Positions 1 through 10,533 of a DNA stretch of 64,000 nucleotides are shown here, piece after piece (position 1 is the first letter of the stretch; every line of letters starts with the position of its first letter). Below the pieces are notes generated by a model. The model saw only the letters and a list, made by a program, of their open reading frames with translations, had not been told where the DNA came from and searched no databases. The translations under genes were made by a program, and so were the position numbers. The DNA comes from Sinotaia quadrata (taxonomy: Eukaryota; Mollusca; Gastropoda; Architaenioglossa; Viviparidae). The stretch is taken from NCBI GenBank assembly GCA_028829895.1, contig CM054181.1, forward strand, positions 51,405,759 to 51,469,758, read 5' to 3'.

Positions 1-1047
1 TTTTCCTTTAACTAAAGAAAAGTATGTATATTGTATGAAGCAATTGAAGTTTTTTTTAAATTTCTGTTTTGACCATTTTATAGCAGTTTTAATTAATTGT
101 TCACACACAGAATCTTCACTACTGATGTCCTTATCTCTTGTATTGTATAATATCTTTTGTGTACTTTACAGTGCCATGCAAGTTAAATCACTGATATTTA
201 GATTCTATTAGCTGTTTTACTCATTCCTAGCTTACTCTTCCATACAAATATAAACATTGGAAAACATTCAGTATAATCATTACTAACTAGATTTTTTTGT
301 ATCTTTATTTTAGATTATCTTATCCTATTTTAGATTATCTTATCCTATTTTAGATCTCTTGCACTATATTTTTCTTGAGATCGATAAACTGTGCAAGCAT
401 TTCATTCTAAGTTGAAAGTTGAGATTATGTAACTAAAGTTAGTAAGTATTCTTTTGGAAGAAACTGGGTTAAAGATATATATATCACTTTGTAACTAAAG
501 TTAGTAAGTATCCTTTCACAAGATGCAAATTTAACAAGAGGACATGTTATGAGATTTTGAAACTAATGGAGTACTTCTTTCTTTTCTTTTCATATCTTAC
601 CCACCATTTTTTTTAGCATTTCTTTAACTGTTTGCTTGTTAATGACTGTATAGAATATCATTACATCAGAGAATTATGCAAGGGCAGCATGGGAAATATT
701 AATGATTAAAGTATTTTTGGATTTAAAGTTTAATTGGCTTAATTTTTTTTGTGCATTTGAATTAATATTTGTACTTAATAAATAAATATTAAAATTATTT
801 TTATCACATGACAAGTTATAGACAGTGAGTTGAAATAGTAACATAACAAACTTACATGATGTAGAATTTGTTTTGTAATACATTTAATTTAAAGAGATTA
901 GCATAAATCTAGTCACAAAAAAATGTCTTTGACACTGATTTGATACCAGAATCAGTGGTTATTATTGCAAAAATCACACTTTAGAAAAAGTGTCTAGCAT
1001 TATGATTCTGTAAAAAAACCTCTTTTGTTTGATTTTGTTCTTTTAAG
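1..1047 (+). other. Last intron of SIRT5 copy A (partial)
   Basis: AT-rich DNA immediately 5' of the terminal exon of the first sirtuin gene. I see no other sirtuin exon in it, so the preceding exon (the V-G-T-S-S-V-V-Y block) must lie upstream of the window. It ends in the acceptor TGTTCTTTTAAG. A short direct repeat of TTTTAGATTATCTTATCCTA occurs near 310-350. Confidence 0.6.
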
Positions 1048-1147
1048 ATTTCATTTTCAAGGCCGAGCTGGAGAAACAGTGCCTGTTGCCTTAGCACCTC
1101 ACGAGTCTGAGACAAGTCAGTTGCAGAGCAATTTTGCCTGTCAGTAA
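1048..1147 (+). CDS. SIRT5-like sirtuin copy A, terminal coding exon (gene truncated by window edge)
   Basis: This exon encodes the C-terminal tail of a class III SIRT5 sirtuin. After an upstream exon supplying GG, the frame reads G-F-H-F-Q-G-R-A-G-E-T-V-P-V-A-L-A-P-H-E and ends in TAA. The F-H-F-Q-G block and the residues after it match the end of vertebrate SIRT5 and the terminal exon of copy B at 24886-24961, which starts in the same phase. Copy A runs 8 residues longer than copy B. Acceptor TTCTTTTAAG precedes the exon. Nothing else of this gene is in the window, so intactness and activity cannot be judged. It lies in the same orientation as copy B, implying a tandem gene duplication. A lone retained exon (pseudogene remnant) is also possible. 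Confidence 0.85.
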
Positions 1148-1715
1148 CTCGCTCAATACAACAGTTAAACTGCCAAATCAAGGTACACATCCAACACACT
1201 TATAGTTGGAATTTTAGTATTGCTTATGCTTCACCACAGAGGCCCATGCTGCAAAATATTTCTTAAAGGCACTTTTTATTTTGTTGTCTCCCACCGTATT
1301 CTGCTGAGATCAGTCGTTCAAACAGGCCTAAAGCTGTCATCGACTAACAGTGAGAGACTGGGACACTGAGGTGCTTGTACAAATACTATTTCACAAGGAA
1401 TGGTCAAAGTAATCCCCAAGTGTTTGCTTTCATCATTGTTGGCTTATATACTTATATAACTGATGTGCCTAGTGTTAAGAAGTTCTCATAGACTCTAAGA
1501 GGAGTGGTGAATAATATATAATTATGGATATAATATACATATACAGACACACACATGCATAGCATACACACATACACATGCTCACACACACACACTCACA
1601 TGAATTAGGCAGTGCTTATTGTGATCATATTTGTGTTTCATAGTTTGATTCTATATTAAGTAATTTTTGTGATGAGCAAACAAAGTATAGCACCTAAAGT
1701 GTAGGAAAAAAATTA

Positions 1716-1721
1716 AATAAA
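1716..1721 (+). terminator. Candidate poly(A) signal of SIRT5 copy A
   Basis: AATAAA lies about 570 nt after the copy A stop codon. Another AATAAA occurs near 1780. No cleavage-site evidence is visible. Confidence 0.35.
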
Positions 1722-2394
1722 CTGCACTATAATTAGTGTACACATTAAATAGTCATATGTGCTTATGTAGCGCTTTTTAAATAAATGTGAATGGCTAGAA
1801 GTGAAAAGACCTGTAGATATTCAATTTTTAATTTGTAATTGTTGCGCTATTAATGTTTCACTCTTTATGTAACTTGTAAGTTATTTAATATATATTTTAA
1901 TATATATTACTATTGGCATCAGATTTAACTGAAATATGAGAAGAACTTCTTGTGTGCATGACAATTTATATGACATTTGGGACCCAAGAAGATGAATGCC
2001 CAAGAGAAGCAGTTTGACACCATAACACAGCTTCAATCATGGGTAATGGGCACATGCTACTTTGCTGTTTTTCTTTTCATTTAATTCAACACTTTGAAAA
2101 CAACCCATACATGATTATGTCAAAATGTGGAAAGGTTGTTTTTCTACAGAACAGACACTAAACAAAATCAATCAGTTCTATGTATTATGGTTTTTTAATG
2201 GTGTACTTCTTGTGGGGGTTGTTATTCATTGTATATTGATAGTGGATTTATCCAGATATTTTTTTCACAATCATCAAGGATAACCCAAAGTATTTTGTAA
2301 TTATGCAAAACAGTCATTGATTTTAGCTTACTTTGAACTGTCACTGCTAAGACAAAAATTGTAGTCAGTGAAAGTAACTATTTCAAGATTTTAT

Positions 2395-2645
2395 AATGAA
2401 TAGAAAGTGATTATTTCACATAGTTTGTGGTGAATGGAAAGTGATTATTTCAGATAGTTTGTGGTGAATGGAAAGTGATTATTTCAGATAGTTTGTGGTG
2501 AATAGAAAGTGATTATTTCAGCTTATTTGTGATGAAGGGAAATCGTTTATTTGCAGATATTTTGTGATGAATGGAAAGTGGTTATTTTAGATAGTTTGTG
2601 ATGAATGGAAAGTGATTATTTCAGACAGTTTGTGATGAATGGAAA
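2395..2645. repeat. Minisatellite, ~34-36 bp unit
   Basis: About seven imperfect tandem copies of a unit containing GAATGGAAAGTGATTATTTC and AGATAGTTTGTGGT. Confidence 0.9.
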
Positions 2646-2679
2646 GAGCTAAGGATGGAAGAGTTTGAGTGAATAATAC

Positions 2680-2805
2680 AATTGTTGAATGTTAGGTGAG
2701 TGTTGGAGTTGAATATTAGTTGAGTGTTGGAGTTGAATGTTAGGTGAGTGTTGGAGTTGAATGTTAGGTGAGTGTTGGAGTTGAATGTTAGGTGAGTGTT
2801 GGAGT
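2680..2805. repeat. Minisatellite, 24-bp unit
   Basis: About five copies of a unit reading GTTGAATGTTAGGTGAGTGT plus TGGA. The period is a multiple of three, so it yields a spurious repeat-coded ORF on the minus strand. Confidence 0.9.
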
Positions 2806-4096
2806 CCAGCAGAGAGGCTGAATACTGCTGGGAAGTTATAAATGTGGGAGTGAAATATTTGGAAGTCAGAAGTGTAATAGTGTAGTGCTTATAGAAGGGC
2901 ATTTAAGAAAAATATCCCTCTCTTGAAAATTAAGATTTAGTGTAATAAAAATGCTCAGTAAATAAACTGGATGAAATGGAATTTTAATGTTAAAGAAATA
3001 ATACATTGTTTTTATTCATGTAACCAGAAATCTATTCAAATAAATAGTTTTTAAAAAAGCATGATGTAGTTTGTTGACTTAGATCTGTTCTCTGAATTTT
3101 ATTCTATGCAGCAGATGATTCCAGTAGCCATTGATCACAATTTGCAGCACCTACATGCCTGTGTCTTTTTTTTTAAATTGCTTTAATTACATATTTATGC
3201 TGCTCAAATTTCTAGTGGTTTTTATTTGATGCTTTACAAATTTTTTTTTTTTGTTGTTGTTGCTTTTTTATTATATATTTATAAAATCTTAGTGCAATAC
3301 ATATCTCTATTCCTTATTACTTATAAATAATATTATTACTATTATCAAATGGTTTATTTTAATTTTAATGTCATAGAGAGCATCTTTCTGTCATATTTAT
3401 TTATACTAATGAATGTTACAAAACTAAACAAAATTCCAATTTTCTAATGAAATTAGTAAAATCTGAAAAAGTTTATAAGTAAATTGATATTCACATTGAC
3501 ATGAATTTTATAATATATTCACATTTAATTTTTTTTTAAAAAGTCTTTATGAAATTTCATGCTCTTCATAAATACACACAACACGTGTGCACATACACAA
3601 ACACTAACGGCAAACCTTGTTTCATTATGAAGTGCTTCTTGCCCATCATTGATAACCAGATAAGAATCATATTAAATGTGTGATAACTTTCTATAGATGC
3701 TTTTTGCTTGTTGCATTGGCTTATGAACACAATAAAATGCTAAAAAATTAATTTGGTGTTTTGAATATTCTGCACAGTCAATGGATGGAAGGAAAAAATA
3801 TTGTTAATTTAAAATAGATTTGCCTTTTTGCTTCTCTCTCTCTTGAGGTGAATCTCTAATATTTATTTATTACTTGTCTCTAGTCTATTATTATTTTGCA
3901 AGGGTTAATATTAATATGTGAAATGGGTATAGTATTTAAGTTTGACTCGACTTGTTAAGTTAATTGTATTGTTTCTGTCATAGAATTTTCTTTCAACTTT
4001 GTACTCTGCAATTTTATCCTTAGATGTCATCTCTTTTATTAAGCTTATTGCTTAATATCCATTCAGTCTTCATAATTACCTTTACTTTGCCCCCTC

Positions 4097-4230
4097 TTTA
4101 TTGATCACATTGCTATTGAATAGTACAGTACTCTTGTTGATAAATAATCCAAACCTGTACAAATATTTGATCACATTGCTATTGAATGGTACAGTACACT
4201 TGTTGATAAATAATCCAAACCTGTACAACT
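4097..4230. repeat. Direct duplication, ~67 bp x 2
   Basis: Two near-identical copies of a segment running from TTGATCACATTGCTATTGAA to CCAAACCTGTACAA. Confidence 0.9.
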
Positions 4231-4408
4231 ATTTGGTCACATGGCTGATGACCTGCAAGAATTAGCATCATTCACTGAACAGTTACTCATGCTATATGAT
4301 TTAGGTTGCATAATTCTTATAATTCAACAATATACAAGGAGTCAAAACAGAAACATAAGCAAGACAAAAATACTAAAACCTTTATAAGTTTAAACACACC
4401 CAAAACAG

Positions 4409-4792
4409 TTACAAAGTCAACGTTTGGGCTAGGTAGTAATCATCGGGACAATAGTTATTAAAAACAATGATATGAAGAAGATAAAAACTACCAGAGATGG
4501 CGTTATAAAGTTGATTTATCTGCATAGAAGTCAGGGCTGCCATCCATCCAGAGTTGCCATTTATATTGGGTTGTTGTTGTTGAGGTGGGGGGGGGGGTGT
4601 CTGTTCAGTTAAGTTTTTATTATTATTCAGATTCCTCTTACATTGACTGAACTGAAGGAAACGGAACACACCTGAAAACAAACAGACTCCTTGAAAGAAA
4701 AGTACATAATTAACCACTTTAATTGTTGCTCTAACAATGCGAAACTTGCTAATGCTCTTGTCATGAGCTACATCACGTAAATCACCTTTCAT
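4409..4792 (-). CDS. Hypothetical 127-codon ORF, possible small membrane protein
   Basis: An intronless ATG-to-stop frame with complex, non-periodic composition. Residues about 20-47 form a hydrophobic stretch that could be one membrane segment. A poly-Pro then poly-Gln tract follows at about residues 66-74, and the C-terminal half is uncharged and aromatic-rich. The Pro/Gln tract comes from a G-run next to a GTT microsatellite, which makes the frame suspect. I recognise no family. No adjacent splice-linked exon or clear poly(A) signal was identified. It could be a chance ORF in the spacer or an exon of an unrecognised minus-strand gene. Confidence 0.2.
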   Translation of the reverse strand: MKGDLRDVAHDKSISKFRIVRATIKVVNYVLFFQGVCLFSGVFRFLQFSQCKRNLNNNKNLTEQTPPPPPQQQQPNINGNSGWMAALTSMQINQLYNAISGSFYLLHIIVFNNYCPDDYYLAQTLTL

Positions 4793-4974
4793 TTTCTAAT
4801 CCATGCTGACTGAATTCATTGGTTGGAAATGGTTATAACCCTAACGTAGATGAGAGCCACACTTCGAGCAGGATAAACTACGAAACAGAGTTACACACTC
4901 CTTTGCTGTGTTTGGGTTTGGGCGTTTTGCATTGTCAGCCGTCCACGAGCAAAAGATTATTTGGCATTGTATGT

Positions 4975-5365
4975 ACCTCGACTTGAAGCCCGCTATGCAC
5001 TACGCAGCAACACTTTCAATTGTATGTATCTCGACTTGAAGCCCGCAATGCACTGCGCAGCAACACTTTCAATTGTATGTATCTCGACTTGAAACCCGCA
5101 ATGCACTGTCCAGCAACACTTTCAAAATTGTATGTATCTCGACTTTCAAAATTGTATCTCGACTTGAAACCCGCAATGCACTGTCCAGCAACATTTTCAA
5201 TTGTATGTATCTCGACTTGAAACTCGCAATGCACTGTCCAGCAACACTTTCAAAATTGTATCTCGACTTGAAACCCGCAATGCACTGTCCAGCAACATTT
5301 TCAATTGTATGTATCTCGACTTGAAACTCGCAATGCACTGTCCAGCAACACATTCAATTGTATAT
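4975..5365. repeat. Minisatellite, ~53-bp unit with internal deletions
   Basis: About seven copies of a unit containing CTCGACTTGAAACCCGCAAT, GCACTGTCCAGCAACA and TTTCAATTGTATGTAT. Some units are shortened. It gives several overlapping repeat-coded frames on both strands that are not genes. Confidence 0.95.
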
Positions 5366-5419
5366 TTGCCTCACTCCCAACTGTCTGTACACTTACAAAC
5401 TCCACCCACTCCACTCAAT

Positions 5420-6230
5420 CATGACTGCAGAAGGGGTAGCAATTAAAATGGCACTATTTAATACACTATCAGCCAGCCGCACACCATACTCCATATTGAT
5501 TCTTACTCTCCTACTCATCCCTACAAGCAATTGCCATCCAACACACAGTCAATCGAAAACAAGAAATAAATGAAATAAGAATATTCTTAAACAAACTCCA
5601 ACAAAAAAAACAACAACACTTCCTTCCTAGGGATCCCCAGCCGCAAAGGAATTACAGGCAATGAAGCAGCTGATGAAGGGGTCAAAAAAAGAACATCACA
5701 AGGACTCCTCCTACCCACCCCCATATACACTACAGAAATCCTGACAGCTATAAACAAACACTTAAGGATAAACACCCCTAGCCTCCCTGCCACCAAAAAC
5801 AAAACAGCCATTAGAGTCATATACCACCATCAGACTACATCACCAAAACGGGCAACCCAAACTATGTCCACACTGAAAACACAGTGAATCTCTTCCTCAC
5901 TGCCTGTTTACATCACCTAAAGAGAAAAGAATTCAAAAACGAAATCATAACTCTCCAACTACCCTTCACATCTGACACTCTGCTCTACCCCCCAAAAAAA
6001 ACATGCAAGAAAAATATTTAAAGCCCTTACACTCAACCTCCAACTAACACACACCATCAATACCATTTTAAAAAAATACTACTCAAACAAGAAAACAACC
6101 ACAAACCAACTACATCTCATAAACAGATCCCACAAGGCAATAAGTTAAGATTATATTAAAACACATTAAAAAAAATATTAACACAGGTCGCGCCTCCAGA
6201 GTACACAAGAACACCCCACCAACAACACTA
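5420..6230 (+). mobile_element. Degenerate non-LTR retrotransposon fragment (RNase H region)
   Basis: Broken frames on the + strand resemble the C-terminal RNase H domain of non-LTR elements. An A-E-x-V-A-I-K-M-A-L block near 5425 is followed by a frame-shifted S-x-x-A-I-A block. Near 5630-5690 comes I-P-S-R-K-G-I-T-G-N-E-A-A-D-E-G, the W-x-P-S-H-x-G-I-x-G-N-E-x-A-D signature with Arg for the usual His. Several stops and frameshifts interrupt it. The following 500 nt are A/C-rich and without intact frame. It is dead as a coding element. Confidence 0.75.
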
Positions 6231-6425
6231 GTGCCAGACATCAATAGCCAGGACTATGCAAGCACCAAACCAAACCTCCAACTGCAACACCAGCGCCAGA
6301 GCTCCCGGAACACTCGTGAGGGGAACATGACCCACTGGAGCACTATAGATCAGAGAACGTCTTATGACGAAATGATCCACGAAAGCTCCAGTGGTGACGT
6401 TAAATTGCTATCGTAAACACTACCA
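6230..6425. repeat. Interspersed repeat R3, single copy
   Basis: It contains AGATCAGAGAACGTCTTATG, GACGAAATGATCCACG and AGCTCCAGTGGTGACGTTAA. The same module occurs about three times in divergent tandem at 14797-15387. It is probably the end of a retroelement. Confidence 0.7.
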
Positions 6426-7190
6426 CCACCCATGTGAACTAGTGTCAAAATGCGTGAGATACAGTGAACCATGTAGCCATGAAGGAAGGAAGGACTGAGT
6501 GTGGGCTGATGTGACTGTGCTAAGAAGAGAGAATGAGTTGGCTGCACGTCATCATGAATAAAGTCCCATGTAAGCTGTGAACACGTGTTGTGTACATCTC
6601 TCTGGTATGGCTGTCATCAAGCATGCTGACATATTGTCCTCTACATTATCATCATTGTTTTCATCTTGCATCCTGGGTGACCCATAACTCTCTACACCAG
6701 AGGTCACCCCACCACAGTAAGAAGTGTTTTCAATGGCTTGGGAGATGTCATGGAATATAGCCATGGGGTGTTTATCTATCTGTTGATCATAATGTTGTCT
6801 ATAAGTTTGTTCGTGGCATTGATGGTTGATCTTTTTGACTAAAACCATATTGGTGGTGGTGGTGGTGGTGGGGAGAGATGGTCGTTTGACTCTAAGTGAT
6901 AAGTCAGACTTTTTAATTTGTGATCATCTCTAATGTCTTTGCTAGGGTGGGTAGGAGGGTTATATGTCTGTAAGAGTTCGCATCAGAGTGGTCTTTGTTT
7001 GATTCCATCATTGGAATGGGGATGAGTTGATTTATGTAGTCAGCATACCTTGCCACCACTTAAATACTACAGTAGAGGTTTCCCATGTCTACCACAGTTA
7101 TAGCGGTTTATAATCAGTAAACCACGAGATTCAGATAACACAAGGAAATGCTGCTTTGTCCCTGTAAATATATAATCAGGGAACAAATGC
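6425..7190. other. Spacer, nothing recognised
   Basis: Unique-looking sequence with a short (GGT)n run near 6850. No gene-like frame beyond short chance ORFs. Confidence 0.5.
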
Positions 7191-7565
7191 TAAGTTTCCA
7201 GTTTATTCCTTTTAACTCCATTCTCTCTCAGTCAGTTAACTCACCATTAAGCTAACAACCACCTTTCAAGACTTGATTTCTTGCAACACCAAATTCAAGT
7301 AATTTAACAATAGAATTCTCTACAGCTGGTAAACTTTTGATCTCAGCCCATTGCATAATAAAAAAACCTACTAATCCAGATGGAACTGGTTTGCATTGAA
7401 TCAGCAATTTCTAGCATGTTCTCAACTCGAATGTTTACTCCAACTCTGACACTTACAAAATTACCATCATAAGGAGTGTCCAAGGTCAAGCCACTTCGAC
7501 AATTTAATAATTTATATAACAAGTTTAGAAATAGGGATAGACAAATCTACTCTGCCTCAGTGTAT
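7190..7565 (+). repeat. Interspersed repeat R1, partial copy
   Basis: Shares a diagnostic order of blocks with 45620-46285 and 53990-54650: AACTCACCATTAAGCTAAC, AATTCTCTACAGC, CATAAGGAGTGTCCAAGGTC, then a tail ATAGGGATAGACAAAT and CTCTGCC. It is an unclassified dispersed element and no coding frame is recognisable. Confidence 0.75.
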
Positions 7566-7859
7566 GTATTTAATTTTTGTAAAACAGAGGTGGTATTTTT
7601 TTGTTTATTGCCGTGTTTGATTCTGAGTTTCATTCCGAGTTTTGCCCTCCCCTCCCCCATTTGCATTCCCATTTCCAGCTAATGTTACAGTGACGTGGGA
7701 TTTACATGAATTTTCGTTTCTAAAATTTAGGAGAATGTTTGACTTAGTTCTTGATTTGAGTTCTGGTTATGAGGATTTTTTTTTAGGCATTTGAGTGATG
7801 TGAGTGAGTTGGTATGAGGACGTATTTTACGTTGTTAAGGGTGGTGGCTTAAGATTGTT

Positions 7860-8710
7860 TGAGGGCTTGTTTGAGGACTTGTTTGAGGGATATTAGTTCT
7901 GGCTGTTAGAATCGAATGTTCTTTGTTTAGTTTGTAGGTAAGTGTTCCTGTGGGTGTGGCTCGATGTACTTGTCCCTATGTTCTGTTTGGAGCCATCAGT
8001 GAATATCTTACAGTGATTGGGGTAGCGACATGTTATGTGCTCAAGGGCTTTTTGCTTGAGTGAGAGGGGTGGGCGCTTGTTTTTGTTCTTGGGGCCTTGT
8101 AGTAATGTTAAATCTATGTGTGTGGGGAGGTTATTGTCCATGGTGGGTTCTGTCTGCAGTTTGTCTAGGCTGTTTTCATTAGTCATTTTGACAGCTGGTA
8201 GGGTGGTTGTTGTCTTTCCATTTTTTTTTCATTGCCTAGTATTCGACTTTGTGGTAAGTCTGATGTATCAAATTTTTTTAAAATCCCATTTTGTGATTGT
8301 TAGATGGGTATTTGTGGGGAGAGAATCTGTGTGAGGTTCTGTTTGCCTATAGTTTGTATTTGTTGCATCTTTCTATTAGTGCGAGATGACCTGTTTGCTT
8401 GTATAGTTCTGTTGTTTTGGTGTTTGGCAGTGCGTGCAAGCATGTGCATAATGCTTTGCTTGTATTGCTTATAGGGTGTCGATGCATGGGTTGTTGGTGC
8501 TGTGTACGTCATGCTTCCATAGTCCTTGATTGGATAGACTATGCATTTGGTGCCGAACGGCAGCTGAGATGACGTGTGGTGACATTCTTTCCGTTTTCTC
8601 GTATAGACTTTTGCGTTTCATGAATTGGAGTTTGTGGTGAGTCTGCGGTCGTAGTGGTGTCTCATGTCTCAGGAAGAAAGAAGCATGTCCTGTTTGAGAT
8701 GAGAAATTCA
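7860..8710 (-). mobile_element. Degenerate non-LTR retrotransposon ORF2 fragment (connection + RNase H start)
   Basis: Minus-strand frames include Y-G-S-M-T-Y-T-A near 8510, resembling the L-D-Y-G-S block after the reverse transcriptase domain. Near 8010 they include H-C-K-I-F-T-D-G-S-K, the first catalytic-Asp motif of an RNase H domain. Stops and frameshifts separate the blocks. It may belong to the same family as the RNase H relic at 5420-6230, in opposite orientation. No intact endonuclease or reverse transcriptase remains. Confidence 0.7.
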
Positions 8711-9515
8711 ATTCAAATTAATTTCGGGTGATTCAGATTGGATGCGGTCCTGTGGAAGGGGAGTGAGCCAAAAAGCCAAGCCAACTGCCAATACATGGTG
8801 AAAACTAGCAAAGCTGTTGCTAACTTCCGATTTGTTTCAAAGCATTCAGAAGTTCACGTTCATAGCCTAATCATTCTGCAATTTGAATTAAGAACAGTTG
8901 CCCAAACAAATGTGAGATAGTTAATGCAATATCTAATGCGTGGGATGTAGTGAAGCAGTCAGCATTTCCCACGCATCGGGATGCTGAGTAGTAAAATTAG
9001 CGGTAGATGACCTAGGTGGTTGACAATGGTGTCCCAAGCTGACAGGTAAACTAAAAGCCCAGACTGGAATACTAGCTTTGGTGACCCCTGCTCTACAGTA
9101 ACCTCCATTCGGGAATGAATACAGCGAAGGCTGGTCTGACTAGGTCGTGGGAAACTTCAGGCAGAATTTTTTGAACAGTTCGGTAGCAGGCCTTGAGGCG
9201 CACTATTATACAGGTAACGATTGTGACGAAAACTTGCTACTGCGCACCTGTGACAGCGAAACAGGTCATGAAATTTCAACTATTGTCCATTGTCTTTTTA
9301 GTACTTCTATTTCAGTGATGAAATTCACAAATCTAGCAGAGACTGTTATCTTGATCTCATATTGTTAGGGTACAGACTGCACAAGTGGTAGACATTTTTA
9401 TCTGAACATTTATCCTTAGTAACAGTATAAGTGTGTTGGATCTTTAACTGTATTCGTTTTGTTAGTTAATGCATTTATTGTTAACTTTTTCTACCCTTCT
9501 TACGCGTACTATTCA
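8710..9515. other. Spacer, nothing recognised
   Basis: Unique-looking, moderate GC. Short ORFs near 8738 and 9147 have no recognisable domain. It could be old retroelement sequence. Confidence 0.4.
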
Positions 9516-9632
9516 AGTTGTAGGTTGGGAGTAATAGTGGGTAGATAGGGGTTCTTTAATATAATTTTAAGAAGGATCAAATTACTCCTATAGTAAGAGG
9601 TTACACCTGCGACAGGAAATTGTCAGTAGGAC

Positions 9633-9640
<8 letters not shown>
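9515..9640. repeat. Interspersed repeat R2
   Basis: Shares GAGTAATAGTGGGTAGATAG, GGGTTCTTTAA and ATTACTCCTATAG blocks with 50125-50250. Unclassified. Confidence 0.6.
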
Positions 9641-9688
<48 letters not shown>

Positions 9689-9700
9689 GGGGGGGGGGGA
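9633..9700. repeat. Compound microsatellite (CT)n(AT)n(G)n
   Basis: A run of CT, then AT, then ten G. Confidence 0.98.
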
Positions 9701-10416
9701 ATTAGGAAATAGTTCAACGCCAGGGGATCCGCCAAGTGGAACATAAGTTGGTGTCTTACCGGGAATTTATTTATATATATAATGAGTAGGGCCGCCGAGA
9801 GAAAGTCCGGGCCCCGGTATAAAGGTGTGTGGGCCCTTATGCAAAGTTCAACACACGTGTTTTTTCATAGGTTATGTCAAACAAGGTTGCAAGGCGGTTT
9901 TCCTATACACGTATCAAGTATATATCTAATATTGTTTTTCTTTTAAAAATTTGGTTTTGTAAAAATTTTCCTCTTTCATGGGCCCCCTTTGAGCTCCACG
10001 GAACAATGTACCGGCCCTTCCACCACCCCCCATCTCCTCAGGCATGATAAGGAGAATTACAACCACTTGTAATTAGTTATGCATTATTAAAGGGAAAATA
10101 TATTCATGATAAAGGGAGGGCGTAGCCACACCAGCAAAGGGGAAGTAACTCTCTCTTAAATCAAACAAGGTGAACGTGATCGATTCAAACCTGTACAAAT
10201 TTAGAAGGAAGTACTGTACAACGAACGTGCAAACATGACAAATCAGAGGAAAGTGACCGACAAGGAAGTACTAAAAAAGTTGAAACAACACGCATAAGCA
10301 CTCGCGCACACAAGAAGTAAAATCAGGATGTTGATGAATCTGAATGTCAGTCAAACTTCGCGTAGAAGTTAAATATAGCCATTCTGTTAGCACTAGTTTA
10401 ATAACTATAAGATCTA
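9700..10416. other. 5' flank of SIRT5 copy B with a GGGCCC-rich repeat-like block
   Basis: 9785-10030 contains several GGGCCC/GGCCC motifs and looks like an unclassified dispersed element. No TATA box at the expected place and no strong promoter motif were recognised before 10417. Confidence 0.35.
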
Positions 10417-10533
10417 ATGTCGTTACTTCTTGCGAATACTTTCCGAGAAATCTTGTACTTCATTCCGTACACAAAATATCCTTCGACAACATATAAACTC
10501 TGCATTTTAAGAAAATTCTACATTACTGAAATG
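10417..10533 (+). CDS. SIRT5: SIRT5 copy B, exon 1 (putative mitochondrial presequence)
   Basis: Chosen because it is an open ATG frame ending ...T-E-M in exact phase with exon 2, which begins A-R-Q-Q-P-S-S-D-M. Human SIRT5 has M-A-R-P-S-S-S-M at the same point. The donor is ATG|GTAATT and the intron 266 nt. The 39 residues carry five Lys/Arg and two Glu, with a hydrophobic start, compatible with mitochondrial import. With it the protein has the family's length. Alternative: translation from the ATG at 10824 with non-coding upstream exons. Confidence 0.5.

Larger units (their letters stand above)
1148..4408. other. Spacer between the SIRT5 copies, first part
   Basis: AT-rich sequence covering the copy A 3'UTR and intergenic DNA. 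Apart from the minisatellites listed separately I see no gene in it. There is a short (CA)-rich stretch at 1545-1600 and T-runs near 3240. Confidence 0.5.

Noticed and set aside
5587..5820. Minus-strand 77-codon ORF
   Set aside because: Antisense shadow of the RNase H relic on the + strand.
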